The translations under genes and the position numbers were made by a program. A model generated the notes under the pieces. It had not been told where the DNA came from. It was given only the letters and a program-made list of their open reading frames with translations, and did no database searches. Shown in pieces: positions 60,701-64,000 of a stretch of DNA of 64,000 nt (position 1 is its first letter; each line of letters begins with the position of its first letter). The DNA is from Rhododendron vialii (Eukaryota; Streptophyta; Magnoliopsida; Ericales; Ericaceae), in assembly GCF_030253575.1 (NCBI RefSeq), contig NC_080560.1, forward strand, positions 12,996,001 to 13,060,000, read 5' to 3'.

Positions 60701-63700
60701 TCCATGGTTGTTACAAAATGTCAACGCCAAGCCAAGTTTAGACCTGCTATTGTCCCAAAATGCCGCAATTTGTTGATGCACCTCCAATAGTGCAAACGTC
60801 AAGTCTTATGTTTTTCTCTAGAAGTCAAATATAAATGTCACTTGTGGTTCCCCTCATACCATGAGCGAGATAGATAAAAGAGCACTTGCCAATGTTGGAT
60901 TGTTTTAGCCAAATTTGGCACAAAGCTTTGGCATTGCTATAATTGGGATGGAGAATAGAAGCCCATTGGCAAAGAATAGTTGTCGCCAAATTCGGCTTTG
61001 GCATGGTCAAAATCATTCCATTGGATAAGCTCTTAGCAAGCATGAAAGGTTTCACTTGTGGTATACACAAAATTTATAACAGTCACTGAAGATGATTCAC
61101 CGCACAACGCTACTTCAGAAACTCACAAATTTCCTTTAGAACTTCCAAATTTATACTGCGCATGACATACACAAATCGAAGGCATGAAATACAGGGCAAC
61201 AAGCCAACAATTATACTTAGTTAATATTTCTTTTGCAGAAGCAGAAATCAGTGAATTAAAAAACAAAATTGTAGCATCACTTACGTCGTATGCAAGACGG
61301 ATGTTCTTGAAAACCTCATCAGCTCGTGAATCCTTGCTAACATCAGGATGATACTGCAATCATGAAGTGAGAATACATAGATTAAAATAACTGTCAGTAG
61401 CCATCCTAGTAAGTTTTTGTGTAACGCACTAGAATCAATCTCAATTAGACAACCTAAACAGTGGAAAGTGATAAGTCATTTCAAACAAAGAGAATATCTA
61501 GGTGGTGATCATATGTTCATACTGCTAACCACTCACTAAGGCTAAGAGTATTCTTACAACTCACACAGGGTTACGATACGAAAACCAATAGAGGGGCTCG
61601 GGCCCATGACATCCGAATCCTACGAGAGTGTTTGGTAAAAGCATAGATATAGATATTCGTAACATCAGCTGTGACCTCGTAGAAAACATGGATGCATATG
61701 CACGATGAATGATTGTTTCTATAAAACTCCTAAACAAATATTTGAATGGAAATGCCAAAGTGCCAAGAACAGTCTTTTGTGATACATATGGAAGTTCAAG
61801 TATGTTCTAGAACTCAATGATAGTATCACATTCTCGTCAAGGCCAAAGGTATCGAACACATAAAATTCCAACACTGATACATAGAGACTAGAACTAGAGC
61901 ACCACTACATAAAAGGGTTTAGGATACTAACTGTTAACCATAATCAGCCGCATATTGTATCACAATTTTATTCTTTAGCAGTTATGTGAAGCATGCATCA
62001 AGGTTCATTATTTTTTGGTACGTCAACATGAAAAGTTAAAGATAGCTTATATATGAATGTCCATTAAAGTAGTGTGACATAATTCAGAGATTCTACTACT
62101 TTAAGAGATGAGTAAGACTGTTACCAAGATAGAATAAATGAAGCTAAAAACAATATTCAGATGGTAATAATATCAGTTCCTGTTACTGGAGGATCAGATC
62201 TGCAACACTGTACATCGAAGTACTTGAAGTTCATGGCACATTTAACAAAGCATTCAGGTCAACATGAAAACTTAAAGATAGCTTATATATGAATGTCCAT
62301 AAAAGTAGTGTGACATAATTCAGAGATTCTACTACTTTAAGAGATGAGTAAGACTGTTACCAAGATAGAATAAATGAAGCTAAAAACAATATTCAGATGG
62401 TAATAATATCAGTTCCTGTTACAGGAGGATCAGATCTGCAACACTGTACATCGAAGTACTTGAAGTTCATGGCACATTTAACAAAGCATTCAGGTTTGCA
62501 AAGGTAGCTTAGCCTAAAGATACCTTCATTAACTTTTTTTTGAACAGCAATACCTTCATTAACTTGAAATGATGAGAGTTCCATAAAAAAAATAAACTAA
62601 GAAATATTCAGGCATTATAGCACCCCAACTCAATAGATTTTACCAGTATTTCACTACTTCTCTCATCATTTTTGTGATACTGTAAACTGTGCGCGCTTTA
62701 GACCTCAATAAATATTTTTTTTGGACCTAACCAAGTAGTATAAATGCAAGTACCTGCAACCACCCACAAGCTACAAGCATTGGGTAAGCCAACGATTTTC
62801 GGCAGTTGAACGCAAGGCTTGGGTTCACAGTTGGTCACAGTGACAAACTTAAACAAATAGGCTACGCTCTACCCTCATGAGCAACCTCATTAGTCATTAC
62901 CTAAGTCACATAAAGCACAGGCGCGGGTGCAGGTGGGAGTGCAAGCATGAAAGCATCTCTCAAAAACCTCCAAAATAACTAAAATTTGTGAGTGTAGGCT
63001 ATTTTGAAGGATTATGTGACTAAGGTCATCACTGTATCATGGAGAATAAATTGAACGGGTTAATACTTTACCATACCATCTGCCCATCTCTAAACTGCTT
63101 TAGGTTTAACCATTATTTCCAGTCAGATAATATAACTAATATCTAGAGTTTGTTCTCTTCTTCCAAAGCTTCTTATCATCAAAACCCTCAAAATGGATAA
63201 TTAGCGACAAATTCTGCCCTCTTTTTTCAATCTTCCAAGCTTAAATTTGTTTCCCTCAACAAAAAAAATTCATGTTAACAGGTCATTCAAAGACATAGTC
63301 GGAAATCAAAGAGCTACCCATATATACATGAATAAACGTAGAGTACCTTGAGAGCGAGAAGACGATAGGCCTTCTTGATATCGCCGGAGGAAGCGCTGGG
63401 CGAGATGCCGAGGACGGTGTAGTGGCTCTTACCGCAGTTAACGGCGGCGGATGCCACAACCGGGGCCCAACGACGGCGGCGAGGGCCAACCAGGAGGCTA
63501 CGATTGGCGCAGGGACTGATCATGCCGCCGCCGCCATCGACGGAGGCGGGTCCCAGCGACAGGTACGCCTGCATAATTGGCCTCCTCTTCTTCTTCTTCT
63601 TCACGCATTCATATGAGATTTCCACCACTTGTCTCTCAGCCTTCACCACCACTCGGGGACGGAGAGAGTGAGAGGTGCGTTGGAACTTGGATGATGATAA

Positions 63701-63742
63701 AAGTATCCAGTGCTGCGGGAGCACCCCCACTTTGTATTCCAT
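57791..63742 (-). CDS. J-domain (DnaJ) membrane protein
   Basis: Three exons, 63742-63347, 61353-61285 and 58408-57791, joined at phase-0 GT-AG introns, give up to 360 aa. The J-domain begins near residue 106 (HYTVLGISPSAS), has the HPD motif at 134-136 that stimulates Hsp70 ATPase, and ends near NRYDRAL. An acidic, serine-rich linker follows, then a C-terminal region with three or four hydrophobic segments (from about SALLSLFLM to GALLTLLYMSI). The basic N-terminus without early acidic residues suggests a plastid transit peptide. A second Met at 63574 (residue 57) would give 304 aa. It may be the true start, because the preceding Lys run is encoded by GAA/AAG repeats like those of leaders. 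Introns of 2.0 and 2.9 kb hold repeats. Corresponds to At5g18140 by position. Confidence 0.88.
58620..58745. repeat. Inverted repeat in J-domain gene intron 2
   Basis: TGCCAAAATACTTTCTTGT near 58621 is the inverse of ACAAGAAAGTATTTTGGCA near 58727, with a loop of about 80 bp. AATCTGGCTGAAATCCA also occurs twice directly (near 58604 and 58784). Probably a decayed transposon. Confidence 0.7.
58932..59424. mobile_element. hAT-type MITE rich in GGCGC motifs (8-bp target duplication TTTTCAGG)
   Basis: The ends are CGTAGTTGTTAAGG and the inverse of CATAGTTGTCAAAGG. TTTTCAGG is duplicated at 58924-58931 and 59425-59432. Both subterminal parts are rich in AGGCGC / GCGCCT, as in a common 'gcgcctaggcg' plant repeat. 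No transposase. It lies in intron 2 of the J-domain gene. Confidence 0.8.
62022..62493 (+). repeat. Tandem duplication, 2 x 236 bp, in J-domain gene intron 1
   Basis: Units begin at 62022 and 62258, each with GTCAACATGAAAA and ending before another GGTCAAC-type or GGTTTGC junction. I count about three mismatches over 236 bp, so the duplication is recent. No coding potential or splice-site effect is evident. Both copies are fully intronic. Confidence 0.88.
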
Positions 63743-63801
63743 GGTCCTTTCCGTTTCGCTGAGTCTTCTAATTATTTATTTGCAATTTTCAAATTTAAAA
63801 A

Positions 63802-64000
63802 GGGCGTTGCTATTCGCAGCTCTCTATTTACTCTCATAGCCCGTTAAAAATTTTTAATTATACTCGACAGTTAGTTACCGAAATTGAGATATATTTTCAG
63901 CATCCAATTACCGAAATATAATATTTTTTTCAACAGATGTTTACCGAAAATGCATGTTCGGCAGTTGTTTACCGAAAGTTGAACATATTTTTGACATGTA
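63802..64000. mobile_element. Second copy of the array-bearing MITE (right part beyond the window)
   Basis: It begins GGGCGTTGCTATTCGCAG and follows the element at 1-317 nearly base for base. TTACCGAAA occurs at 63875, 63908, 63941 and 63969, with the same 33/33/28 spacing as in the first copy. It lies just upstream of the J-domain gene start. Confidence 0.85.

Overview
This is nuclear DNA from a flowering plant, almost certainly a eudicot. The genes have many introns, the intergenic DNA is AT-rich and full of small transposons (MITEs), and one large LTR retrotransposon is present. I cannot fix the species. A woody asterid is only a guess.

Six host genes are supported by exons that join in frame. 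In order they are: an ADP-glucose phosphorylase / GalT-like HIT-superfamily enzyme (minus, 1326-4348, 3 exons, 346 aa); a MUT9-like casein-kinase-1-related kinase (plus, 8669-18109, 16 coding exons, 704 aa); GAR1, the H/ACA snoRNP subunit (plus, 20380-22648, 4 exons, 201 aa); mitochondrial glutamate dehydrogenase GDH1 (minus, 23838-28128, 9 exons, 411 aa); a small membrane-anchored 'methyltransferase-related' protein (plus, 56766-57128, 2 exons, 89 aa); and a J-domain membrane protein (minus, 57791-63742, 3 exons). From memory, this is the same order and orientation as Arabidopsis At5g18200 to At5g18140, so the window is a conserved microsyntenic block. The interval between GDH1 and the small membrane protein is stretched to about 28 kb by transposons.

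The large insertion is a complete Ty3/Gypsy element of the Tat lineage (41959-53706). It has a 5-bp target duplication, LTRs of 671 and 681 bp that differ by about 10 substitutions and one 10-bp tandem duplication, and a gag-pol frame with two RNase H domains. An antisense multi-exon gene lies between pol and the 3' LTR. The element looks young but is damaged: there is a TGA within the integrase coding region, two TAGs in the antisense gene, and an unusual protease active site.

Smaller mobile elements occur throughout. I could define a Mutator-like foldback MITE with 9-bp duplications, four hAT-type MITEs with 8-bp duplications, a Tourist-like MITE with a TTA duplication, two Stowaway-like elements, a tRNA-derived SINE, two TRIM-like miniature retroelements, a probable copia LTR, and an unclassified MITE family. 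Copies of that last family sit at both ends of the window and carry an internal array of TTACCGAAA motifs about every 33 bp. The host genes do not form a pathway; they are neighbours by ancestral gene order only.
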